From the NCBI GenBank assembly GCA_011524615.1, contig WTJZ01000303.1:1-9964 (forward strand): a stretch of DNA of 9,964 nt, written 5' to 3'. A program made the translations under genes and the position numbers. Positions 1 to 5,753 of the stretch are shown piece after piece. Under the pieces are notes generated by a model, which worked only from the letters and a program-made list of their open reading frames with translations, made no database searches and was not told the DNA's origin. Within the stretch, counting starts at the first letter, position 1; each line of letters begins with the position of its first letter. The DNA comes from Akkermansiaceae bacterium (lineage in GTDB: Bacteria > Verrucomicrobiota > Verrucomicrobiia > Verrucomicrobiales > Akkermansiaceae).

Positions 1-564
1 GATTCAGCCTATGGGTCCTCCTTTGAGAAGGCCTTCAACTGGATTCAATTTGATAATGATAATCTAACGGGTGACTTTATAGTCGCCTTTCGCTATCGTG
101 CAAATGCTACGGATGCCGCTATTGATGGAGTGATGCCTGGATATACAGATTCGTTTACAAATTCTCTCGCTCAACCAATGGTGATTCAGAACCGAGTGAC
201 AACTCGTGACTATGCTACTAATTCAGGAACACAGTCTAATAGTCATGATGATGCACTTCCAATCGATTCGATTGAAGGGGATCTCTTCTTAGTCGAATTA
301 TCGCAGTTGGTTCATGATAATACGGGAGGAACGACGGTCTTAAATGTCTCTACAAATACCGCTACGGTTCAGTCGGTAGATGATGCAACAGGAAACTTGG
401 CAACTGTAGCCGCGTTTAATAATTATCTAGAGCCTACTCTACTGGTTGAGGCTAAGTTCTATAAGTTGGAATCTAATTCGACTCGTTTTCTAGAGAACTT
501 AACAGCTACTCAACTTGAGGCTAGCCAGTTGGTCTACACTACCAAATTTGGGATCATGCGCTAG
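1..564 (+). CDS. C-terminal part of an unrecognised protein upstream of a prepilin-like gene (5' partial)
   Basis: The frame is open from the first base of the window to a TAG at 562-564, giving 187 residues with no in-frame stop; the true start lies upstream. An internal GTG at 130 could serve as a start, but the coding frame clearly continues before it (DSAYGSSFEKAFNWIQF...), so I treat the gene as truncated by the window edge. The visible part is rich in Asn, Thr, Ser and Asp, has no cysteine and no hydrophobic membrane segment, and ends LVYTTKFGIMR. That composition suits an exported or surface protein. It stops 23 bp before a prepilin-like gene on the same strand, so the two are probably co-transcribed. 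By position it could be the large (A) or pilin-like (B) partner of a Verru_Chthon-type cassette, but I see no motif that decides this and I do not recognise the family. Confidence 0.8.
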   Translation, partial: DSAYGSSFEKAFNWIQFDNDNLTGDFIVAFRYRANATDAAIDGVMPGYTDSFTNSLAQPMVIQNRVTTRDYATNSGTQSNSHDDALPIDSIEGDLFLVELSQLVHDNTGGTTVLNVSTNTATVQSVDDATGNLATVAAFNNYLEPTLLVEAKFYKLESNSTRFLENLTATQLEASQLVYTTKFGIMR

Positions 565-587
565 AGCATACTTACTTATATCGAATT

Positions 588-1490
588 ATGAAAAAAGGAT
601 TTACACTACTAGAGTTACTTGTCTCGATGACGGTGACACTTGTGATTATTGGTTTACTAGTCTTCGTCACGAACTCTGCCTTTACAACTCTGACAGAAGG
701 GGAGAATACATCGAAGCGTTATCATGATGGAGTTGCTTCACTGGAACAGCTGGCGACAGACTTGGAAGCAATTGTCTTTAAGCCTGGGAATAACTTTGAG
801 TGGCTGGCAGCAGATGTTGATACAACAGACGCTTCTGAGAATGCGCCAAACGGTATGGGGAGTTTTTCTTCGCGCTTAGCATTCTTCACAGTTGCCAAGG
901 ATCGTTACGATGGAGATGTTCTGAATAATGCAGGTGACGTTTCTTGTGTGGAGTATGGGGTGCGCTTCGGTGATCCGATTGATGTAGCAGGTGGAACGAA
1001 CCCTACATTCGTTCTCTATCGACAGTTGATTGATCCGGATGATGCTTTCCAAGACCTGTTGAATCAAGCGGACCTTATCTCTGCCGTTGATGCAAATTAT
1101 AGCACATTGACAAATGCGGAGAATGTTCTGGCGAGTAACATTAATCAGCTTAATATTTCCTTCTTAGTTGAGTACCAGAATACAACAACTAACCCTAGCA
1201 CGACAGAATATGCGAGAATCCCGGTCTTTTCCTCCGGAGATCCGGCAGATGATCGATATCGAGGAGATCAGTTCTCGCTGACGGGCAACACGATTACCGC
1301 CAATAGTCTCCCCGCTGGTGTCAATGCGGCTGATATTGCTGATGGGGTGATCAAGTCGATTGATATTAATGCGCAAGTGCTCGATCCTAGTGTAGTGCCT
1401 TTACTCAAGTTGACGAACCCTCCAATAGAAAAGCTTCAGCAAGGGATTACGCGATTCTCTCGTACGATCTACGTTCCGCAGTTGAACTAA
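588..1490 (+). CDS. Prepilin-like protein with N-terminal methylation motif (PilW/GspJ-like, Verru_Chthon cassette C-like)
   Basis: This 300-residue protein opens with a textbook type IV prepilin signal: MKKG followed by FTLLELLVSM. Prepilin peptidase would cut after Gly4, Phe5 becomes the methylated residue, and Glu9 is the conserved +5 glutamate. Residues 5-32 form one hydrophobic helix that anchors the protein in the inner membrane before assembly. The rest is a soluble, Asp/Asn-rich domain with segments such as RLAFFTVAKDRYDGDV and TFVLYRQLIDPDDAF, and an end FSRTIYVPQLN, which I recall as typical of PilW/GspJ-like minor pseudopilins of Verrucomicrobiota. It is longer than a major pilin, which suits a minor pilin or pseudopilin of a type II secretion or type IV pilus-like machine. 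The ATG at 588 is set by the signal; no Shine-Dalgarno precedes it. The family placement is strong for the signal and moderate for the cassette name. Confidence 0.93.
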   Translation: MKKGFTLLELLVSMTVTLVIIGLLVFVTNSAFTTLTEGENTSKRYHDGVASLEQLATDLEAIVFKPGNNFEWLAADVDTTDASENAPNGMGSFSSRLAFFTVAKDRYDGDVLNNAGDVSCVEYGVRFGDPIDVAGGTNPTFVLYRQLIDPDDAFQDLLNQADLISAVDANYSTLTNAENVLASNINQLNISFLVEYQNTTTNPSTTEYARIPVFSSGDPADDRYRGDQFSLTGNTITANSLPAGVNAADIADGVIKSIDINAQVLDPSVVPLLKLTNPPIEKLQQGITRFSRTIYVPQLN

Positions 1491-1544
1491 AAGTTGAGGA
1501 ACACGCAAGATACTACTTGCAAGGGATCTGTTATCAGACAACTT
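1491..1544 (+). promoter_or_regulatory. Nested inverted repeats between the prepilin-like and Nudix genes
   Basis: AAGTTG at 1491-1496 is complementary to CAACTT at 1539-1544. Inside that span GCAAG (1505-1509) pairs with CTTGC (1516-1520) around a 6-base loop. Together they could fold the 61-base spacer into a closed structure that ends 7 bases before the Nudix ATG. There is no T-tract, so it is not an intrinsic terminator and read-through from the prepilin-like gene remains possible. The arms are short and chance pairing cannot be excluded. Confidence 0.22.
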
Positions 1545-1551
1545 CGGTACT

Positions 1552-2085
1552 ATGAGTGAAGTGAGAAGTGTGGACTGGGATAATTGGCCGGCAGAAATGC
1601 CTGCCACCCTATTATTTGTGATTCAGGGGGATCAGATTCTCCTAATCGAGAAGCAACGGGGAATCGGTGCCGGCAAGGTTAACGGGCCGGGAGGTAAGAT
1701 GGATCCAGGCGAGACTCCGCTGCAATGTGCGATCCGTGAGGTACAAGAAGAGTTACACATAACAGTTACCGACCCTAAGAAGATGGGGGAACTCTACTTT
1801 GACATGTCAACGATGCCTAATATCCATTGTCATGTCTTCATGGCGACTGAATTTACAGGAACGCCAACAGATACAGATGAAGCCATCCCGATGTGGAAGC
1901 ATGTGGATGAGATTCCTTATGATCGTATGTGGGACGATGATCAGTTTTGGCTCCCTCAGATGATACAAGGACAGCAATTCATTGGCCGCTTCATCTTCGA
2001 TGATGAAACGATCTTGTGGAAGGATGTAGTCTTTGATCCAGTAGAGGCTAGTGAGTGGAATAAGGAAGCACTCCCATCTCTATAG
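1552..2085 (+). CDS. Nudix hydrolase of the MTH1/NUDT1 type (oxidised purine nucleoside triphosphate diphosphatase)
   Basis: The 177-residue protein has a Nudix box at residues 48-70 (G48, E54, R62-E63, E66-E67, I70), so the magnesium-binding REVQEE core is intact; the usual Gly near the end of the box is His69. Outside the box it follows human MTH1 as I remember it. GAGKVNGPGG (39-48) matches GAGRWNGFGG and keeps the base-contacting Asn (Asn44). MWDDDQFW (126-133) matches MWPDDSYW and keeps the Trp-x-Asp-Asp trio that reads the oxidised base (Trp127, Asp129, Asp130). IGRFIFDDETIL (144-155) matches the final strands. I infer hydrolysis of 8-oxo-dGTP and 2-hydroxy-(d)ATP to monophosphates, cleaning the cytoplasmic nucleotide pool. 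MTH1 is 156 residues; the extra length lies at both ends. Met16 could be an alternative start close to the domain border. The gene lies 61 bp after the prepilin-like gene with no functional link evident. Confidence 0.93.
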   Translation: MSEVRSVDWDNWPAEMPATLLFVIQGDQILLIEKQRGIGAGKVNGPGGKMDPGETPLQCAIREVQEELHITVTDPKKMGELYFDMSTMPNIHCHVFMATEFTGTPTDTDEAIPMWKHVDEIPYDRMWDDDQFWLPQMIQGQQFIGRFIFDDETILWKDVVFDPVEASEWNKEALPSL

Positions 2086-2117
2086 CTAAGAGTTATTCTT
2101 ATCAACCGGACGTCTAG

Positions 2118-2123
2118 TATAAT
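2118..2123 (+). promoter_or_regulatory. Perfect TATAAT -10-like hexamer in the convergent gap
   Basis: TATAAT lies 33 bases after the Nudix stop and reads toward the end of the minus-strand glycosyltransferase. The best -35 options 16-19 bases upstream are poor (three matches or fewer to TTGACA). If active it would start a short plus-strand transcript near 2130, antisense to the 3' end of the glycosyltransferase gene or ending at the hairpin at 2217-2235. Confidence 0.22.
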
Positions 2124-2216
2124 ACAGTTGTGATGCTGGACTAATTAGATTTAACAGGCGATTCTCGCAGGAGAAAGCAGTTCGGTATCTCTAAGCGTAA
2201 CATCCTAAAAGGGGGA

Positions 2217-2235
2217 AGGTGAAACCTCCTCACCT
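2217..2235 (-). terminator. Short hairpin after the glycosyltransferase stop, possible weak terminator
   Basis: AGGTGA (2217-2222) pairs with TCACCT (2230-2235) around a 7-base loop. It begins 7 bases past the stop of the minus-strand glycosyltransferase. Read on the minus strand the stem is followed by TTCCCCCTTTTAGG, which is pyrimidine-rich but not a clean T-run; on the plus strand no T-run follows. It could end the Hsp70-glycosyltransferase transcript. Confidence 0.33.
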
Positions 2236-2241
2236 GAGTGA

Positions 2242-3690
2242 TTATGACTTAAGGAAGTGGAAGTGTGAGGGCGAGAGGAAGAGATCTAAGACTTCGTCTC
2301 GGTTTTGCCAAGATACTGTTCCGCGCTTGCTAGAGGCAACGCTGTGGAGGAGTTTGTGAAGCTTCTCAGTGTAATTCTCTTGGCTGAAAGCGGAGAGGAG
2401 AGAGGAGTAGTCTTGATCAGATTCCTCGTTAAGAGCGATGCGTAACCATTCAGTAGCTTCCAATACGATGCCGTCACTGAGGACCTTAATATCTCTGAAC
2501 CCTTCTAATCTCACCTTAGTAATGACTTGCACCTGTTGGTGCTCAGGAAGATTACTGAAGTCGATATAACCAAACTTGGTCATCTCTCGCCAAGCCTCTT
2601 GAAGGAATTCTTCTTTATACTCACGGTTATAGACCAGATAGGAGCTCTCGAGTGCATCGTTGAGCTCTGAGTAAAGTGAGGTGGTGTCTACGCAGTAGAC
2701 AGGGATAAGGAGCTTTTGGTAGAGATTACCTAGTTGCTGACAGTGCGGTCTGAAATCGGCGGTAATCTCTGGTATGTCTCGACCGATGATCGGAATATTA
2801 ACGGAGAGTGGCTCTAGGAAGGTGAGCCCGAAGCCCTCAGCGACGGAAGTGGTGATGCAGTGAGTCGCCGCTCGCATCCAGTCCTCATAGCTCTTACCTG
2901 TTTGGCCTGTAGCATCGACCTTATCGACACAGTTTAAGTGAACAGGAAGCTTGAGTTCATAGGCGAGAGAGTCCCAGATTTGGTAATAGGGAAGCCAGAG
3001 TTGATTCTCAGGAGCTAGAGTAAGGGCAAACTCCGTATCCTCAGGGGCAAGGGCTGCCCACAGTAAGAGCTCACCGACATTCTTACGACGGATGCCTCTT
3101 ACTGGATAGATGACCCTCTTCTTCTCCGCAAACTTTCTTAGGTTATCGAGTTTAGGAGCTTGGATAGCATTGGGTAAGAGGTGTAGGGAGGTAGAAGGGA
3201 TATCCGTCTTACGAAACGCTTGGTAATCCTTACTGTTGATGAAGGCGTAGTGGATATTAGGAGCGATTGGGTAGGTCTCTTCCTCTCCAAGAAGTTGGTA
3301 GTTATCACCTCTGCCATCTTCCGCAAAGTCGTGGCAATGGAGCACTAGATACTGTTGAGCCTCGGCGAGTCCTCTGACGAGGGAGGGAAACATGATGTTC
3401 TTGCCTAGGGTCGGGTTGTGAATCAGCCAGATGACTGCTTGCTGACCGAAGGCTTCTTGGGCTGCTGATAGGCAGTGATCTAGTAGCTCTTGGTAGGACT
3501 CGGGCGCTGCAGACTGACAGTAGTTTAAGGCGGAGATCGTGCGATGATTCAGCTTACCTTTGTATTCCTCTCCAGAGAGTACAAGGTATGGGGTATTGAG
3601 CGCTTGTAGCGCTGCTACTTGCTTCTCGATCACTCTCGTTACTCCTCCTGTCTTCAGGTGGTAGTGGACAATAATTACTGGTGTCTCCAT
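2242..3690 (-). CDS. GT4-type (GT-B fold) glycosyltransferase, acceptor unknown
   Basis: From the ATG at 3690 the protein has 482 residues. The N-terminal Rossmann half begins PVIIVHYHLKTGGVTRV, whose Gly-Gly-Val-Thr loop at residues 15-20 is typical of the GT4 acceptor domain. HCHDF follows at 118-122 and PNAI at 173-176. The donor half starts at PVRGIRRKN (196-204), giving the Arg and Lys that usually hold the nucleotide-sugar phosphates. It carries the EX7E signature in AEGFGLTFLE, with Glu285 and Glu293. A retaining sugar transfer from a nucleotide sugar is therefore expected in the cytoplasm or at the membrane face; donor and acceptor cannot be read. After about residue 345 comes a long C-terminal region I cannot assign. 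An in-frame TTG at 3732 would add 14 residues, but it sits in a palindrome and adds nothing resembling the fold, so I prefer the ATG. Neither start has a Shine-Dalgarno. It follows the Hsp70 gene by 63 bp on the same strand, so they probably form an operon. Confidence 0.92.
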   Translation of the reverse strand: METPVIIVHYHLKTGGVTRVIEKQVAALQALNTPYLVLSGEEYKGKLNHRTISALNYCQSAAPESYQELLDHCLSAAQEAFGQQAVIWLIHNPTLGKNIMFPSLVRGLAEAQQYLVLHCHDFAEDGRGDNYQLLGEEETYPIAPNIHYAFINSKDYQAFRKTDIPSTSLHLLPNAIQAPKLDNLRKFAEKKRVIYPVRGIRRKNVGELLLWAALAPEDTEFALTLAPENQLWLPYYQIWDSLAYELKLPVHLNCVDKVDATGQTGKSYEDWMRAATHCITTSVAEGFGLTFLEPLSVNIPIIGRDIPEITADFRPHCQQLGNLYQKLLIPVYCVDTTSLYSELNDALESSYLVYNREYKEEFLQEAWREMTKFGYIDFSNLPEHQQVQVITKVRLEGFRDIKVLSDGIVLEATEWLRIALNEESDQDYSSLLSAFSQENYTEKLHKLLHSVASSKRGTVSWQNRDEVLDLFLSPSHFHFLKS

Positions 3691-3722
3691 AGCGCTTGTG
3701 TTGAATGTAAGGTCAATATTTG

Positions 3723-3741
3723 TCTTATTCAATGAATAAGA
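3723..3741. repeat. 19-bp near-perfect palindrome in the Hsp70-glycosyltransferase junction
   Basis: TCTTATTC (3723-3730), AAT, then GAATAAGA (3734-3741): eight-base arms with a 3-base centre. A third complementary piece, TCTTA at 3752-3756, can pair with TAAGA at 3737-3741 instead. The palindrome overlaps the alternative TTG start at 3732 and lies 33 bases upstream of the ATG at 3690. It could be an mRNA hairpin that tunes expression between the two genes or a protein-binding site; no T-run makes it a terminator. Confidence 0.4.
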
Positions 3742-3753
3742 TGAGATTTTGTC

Positions 3754-5409
3754 TTAGCCGAGAAGGCTCTGCATGACGAGGCTAGCCAGTTCTTCGGTCG
3801 CGTCATCGAGTGCTTGTACGGCTTGCTTGAGTTGGTGCCCGCTCTTGTTATCGATCGCTGCCTGGACTGCATCTCTTGCTTGATGGATCATGGTAGTGGT
3901 TTCGTCATCGAGTTGCGCCCCACAGAGGGTTAGCGCTTCCTCGAGCGAAGGGAGCAGTTCATCTGCTTTCATCTTCGCTTCGGTAAAGACTCTTCCGTCC
4001 ATATCCTCGAGGGCATGATCCACACTGTCGTCGATCATCTTCTCTACCGCGGTATTTGTAATATCGACCGTGCTGCGCTGAATCGTGAGGGTCGTGTCGG
4101 TATTGGTAACAGTATCTCTCGCGAGAACAGAGAGGAGTCCGTCAGCGTCGAGAGAGAACTGAATGCCGACGCGAGCCTGCCCCTTTGGTGCAGGGGTGAA
4201 GGGGACTTCTAGTTCTCCGAGGAGCCAATTATCAGCAGCAAACTCTCGTTCCCCTTGGAGCACCTTGACTTTCATGGAGGTTTGACCATCAGCGGCGTTG
4301 GTGAAGAGCTCTCCCTTCTTACATGGGATGGTGGAATTACGAGGGATGATTACATTCATGAGCCCTCCAAGAGTCTCGATGCCGAGGCTGAGTGGAGTGA
4401 CATCGAGTAGGGAAAGGGTTTGGACTGTTCCGGAGAGGAGGCCTGCTTGGATTCCTGCTCCGAGCGCGACAGCCTCGTCTGGGTTGAGGCAGAGGTCAGG
4501 AACTTGCCCAAAGATGGATTCTACATGCTGACGGATCATTGGCATTTTGGTACTGCCTCCGACCAAGATAACCTTATCTAGGTCCTCTTTACTGAGTCCT
4601 GAATCAATCAGGGCGCGTTCACAGCAGCGGCGTGAGCGATCGAGTAGCTTGAAGCAGGCGTTCTCATATTCCTGAGCGGTGACGCCCTCTACAATATCCT
4701 GCTGATCAAATGTTACCTTATGTTTACGAGCATCCGCTAGAGAACAGTCTAAGAGGTCTGAGAGAACGGAGTCGAAGTCGTCCCCTCCAAGGGCGGTATC
4801 TCCTGCGGTGGACAGTACTTCGAAGTTGCCAGCTCGCATCTCTAAAATAGAGATATCGAAGGTTCCTCCTCCTAAGTCATAGACGGCCACCTTGGTGTGT
4901 TCTGAGGCGCGTTCTAGTCCATATGCTAGAGCTGCAGCAGTTGGTTCAGCCAAGAGACGCTGTACTGATAGTCCTGCTCGTTCCGCTGCTTCTTTCGTTT
5001 GGCTGCGTTGTAGGTCATTAAAGTAGGCTGGAACGGTAATAACTGCTTCTGATTGAGGTGTTCCTAATCGGAATTCAGCTGTCGCTTTGAGTGTCTTGAG
5101 GATTTCTGCAGACGCCTCAATGGGAGAGAGCCAGGAGTCTCCAGCGCGTACTTGGATTTGGCCCTCTTCGATGCGAGCGGTTGCTCCTTCGTAGCTTGAG
5201 GGAATGTTAGATTGACCGATGAGGCTTTTGACACTCTGTGCGGATGAGGGCAGAGAGAGGGCTTGGTGTCCAACGTGGGTGTCGTTTTGAGTACAGTGGA
5301 CTACGCTGGGAAGCAGTCGGCGGTTCTCTGGGTCAGCCAATACGATAGGGAATCCTGCTTCTATCACACTCACTGCTGAGTTCGTTGTACCTAAGTCAAT
5401 ACCGATCAT
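3754..5409 (-). CDS. Compact Hsp70-family chaperone, HscA-like
   Basis: The 551-residue protein has the complete Hsp70 order. The ATPase domain (1-327) has phosphate loop 1 IGIDLGTTNSAV (2-13), the likely catalytic Lys61 in SVKSLIG, VPAYFNDLQR (126-135), phosphate loop 2 DLGGGTFD (178-185), GDTALGGDDFD (203-213) and the adenosine motif ILVGGSTKMP (281-290). The linker is LSLLDVTPLS (332-341). The substrate domain is at 342-445, with DADGLLSV (421-428) as in HscA rather than DnaK. A helical lid (452-551) ends LASLVMQSLLG with no EEVD-like tail. The stretch from GGDDFD to VGGST is about 73 residues, against about 98 in E. coli HscA and about 137 in DnaK as I recall them, so subdomain IIB is cut down. 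D226-K229-T233 may replace the adenosine-contacting E-x2-K-x3-S helix. It is an ATP-driven chaperone; the client is unknown. No J-protein, GrpE or Fe-S gene is in view. The ATG has no Shine-Dalgarno. Confidence 0.93.
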   Translation of the reverse strand: MIGIDLGTTNSAVSVIEAGFPIVLADPENRRLLPSVVHCTQNDTHVGHQALSLPSSAQSVKSLIGQSNIPSSYEGATARIEEGQIQVRAGDSWLSPIEASAEILKTLKATAEFRLGTPQSEAVITVPAYFNDLQRSQTKEAAERAGLSVQRLLAEPTAAALAYGLERASEHTKVAVYDLGGGTFDISILEMRAGNFEVLSTAGDTALGGDDFDSVLSDLLDCSLADARKHKVTFDQQDIVEGVTAQEYENACFKLLDRSRRCCERALIDSGLSKEDLDKVILVGGSTKMPMIRQHVESIFGQVPDLCLNPDEAVALGAGIQAGLLSGTVQTLSLLDVTPLSLGIETLGGLMNVIIPRNSTIPCKKGELFTNAADGQTSMKVKVLQGEREFAADNWLLGELEVPFTPAPKGQARVGIQFSLDADGLLSVLARDTVTNTDTTLTIQRSTVDITNTAVEKMIDDSVDHALEDMDGRVFTEAKMKADELLPSLEEALTLCGAQLDDETTTMIHQARDAVQAAIDNKSGHQLKQAVQALDDATEELASLVMQSLLG

Positions 5410-5424
5410 GATAGAGAGTTAAGG

Positions 5425-5456
5425 TTGCTCTAGACAGAGAGCAAGTGTGTTTTGCT
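5425..5456 (-). promoter_or_regulatory. Alternative hairpins in the Hsp70 leader
   Basis: In the plus-strand reading TTGCTCT (5425-5431) pairs with AGAGCAA (5438-5444) across 6 bases, and AGCAA (5440-5444) can instead pair with TTGCT (5452-5456) across 7 bases. The two stems share the middle segment and exclude each other. The proximal stem ends 15 bases before the Hsp70 ATG. It is not a CIRCE element, which needs TTAGCACTC-N9-GAGTGCTAA. It could be an operator or an RNA switch. Confidence 0.3.
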
Positions 5457-5591
5457 AAAGGATAGCAGAATAGTACGTCGAATGAATGTTAATGCCGGAT
5501 CTGGATTCCTATTCAACGGGCTAGGGGCGAGGCAATTAGAGAAAAATTGAGATGTTTTTGGACCTAGGTGTCTAAAAAACGGGATTGGATG

Positions 5592-5625
5592 ATTATATGT
5601 AGATAGATGCACTCGTGCTTCTATC
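5592..5625 (-). promoter_or_regulatory. Candidate Hsp70 promoter: TATAAT with an inverted repeat just upstream
   Basis: On the minus strand TATAAT occupies 5597 to 5592. Directly upstream (5602-5625) is a stem-loop: GATAGA (5602-5607) pairs with TCTATC (5620-5625), then a T-T mismatch, then GCAC with GTGC at the apex. This covers the spacer and -35 zone, where an operator would sit. The -35 itself is poor (AAGCAC at 17 bases). If used, the Hsp70 mRNA would carry a leader of about 175 bases. The same stem may instead belong to a plus-strand small RNA. Confidence 0.28.
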
Positions 5626-5646
5626 AGAAATAGTGTAATTAGTATT

Positions 5647-5686
5647 ATGAGCCACATCGCAAATGGGTGATGTGGCTCATATTTTT
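5647..5686 (+). terminator. Strong intrinsic terminator reading on the plus strand
   Basis: ATGAGCCACATC (5647-5658) and GATGTGGCTCAT (5669-5680) form a perfect 12-bp stem. A C-G pair inside it (5660-5667), next to a G-U closing pair, extends the stem to 14 and leaves a loop of 6. A T-run TTTTT follows at 5682-5686. On the minus strand the stem is followed by AATACTAATTAC with no T-run, so it is directional; it may still weakly end the secreted-protein transcript 74 bases after that stop. No plus-strand gene lies upstream closer than the Nudix gene at 2085. Confidence 0.75.
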
Positions 5687-5753
5687 GGGAGAGGCTTCTA
5701 CAATGGTGATTAGGAGCTCTATCTTAGTGAATTGTTACCGAGTGTTTTTGAGA

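Larger units (their letters stand above)
5583..5688 (+). ncRNA. Candidate plus-strand small RNA of about 105 nt
   Basis: A possible promoter TTGAGA (5547-5552), 18 bases, TCTAAA (5571-5576) points right. About 30 bases further comes a 9-10 bp stem-loop at 5602-5625, then a strong intrinsic terminator at 5647-5686. That order (promoter, structure, terminator) with no open reading frame is what a small RNA gene looks like. The -10 match is only four of six, so the upstream end is uncertain; the terminator is the solid part. I do not recognise a known RNA family. Confidence 0.27.
5410..5753. other. 344-bp gap between the secreted-protein gene and the Hsp70 gene, rich in structure
   Basis: No convincing protein gene lies here; the one minus-strand frame (5430-5657) would start inside the terminator stem and looks like chance. 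From the Hsp70 side outward the gap holds alternative hairpins in the Hsp70 leader (5425-5456), the palindrome ACCTAGGT (5562-5569), a minus-strand TATAAT (5597 to 5592), a 24-base stem-loop (5602-5625) and a strong plus-strand terminator (5647-5686). The stretch 5687-5753 next to the secreted-protein stop shows nothing I can name. Confidence 0.7.

Noticed and set aside
515..727. Plus-strand frame overlapping the prepilin-like gene
   Set aside because: It covers the prepilin signal in another frame; the FTLLELL motif settles which frame is real.
2132..2235. tRNA, 5S rRNA or riboswitch in the convergent gap
   Set aside because: Short look-alike words (GTTCGGT, ATACCGAAC, GGCGAT) occur but none of the required stems or conserved cores can be completed.
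2242..5409. isc-type Fe-S assembly operon because the Hsp70 is HscA-like
   Set aside because: No iscU, hscB, fdx or iscA is adjacent; the neighbour is a glycosyltransferase.
5425..5456. CIRCE (HrcA) operator before the Hsp70 gene
   Set aside because: The half-sites and the 9-base spacing do not match TTAGCACTC-N9-GAGTGCTAA.
5430..5657. Minus-strand frame of 75 codons in the large gap
   Set aside because: Its ATG lies inside the stem of the terminator at 5647-5680, the translation has no recognisable domain, and it runs across the Hsp70 leader hairpin region.
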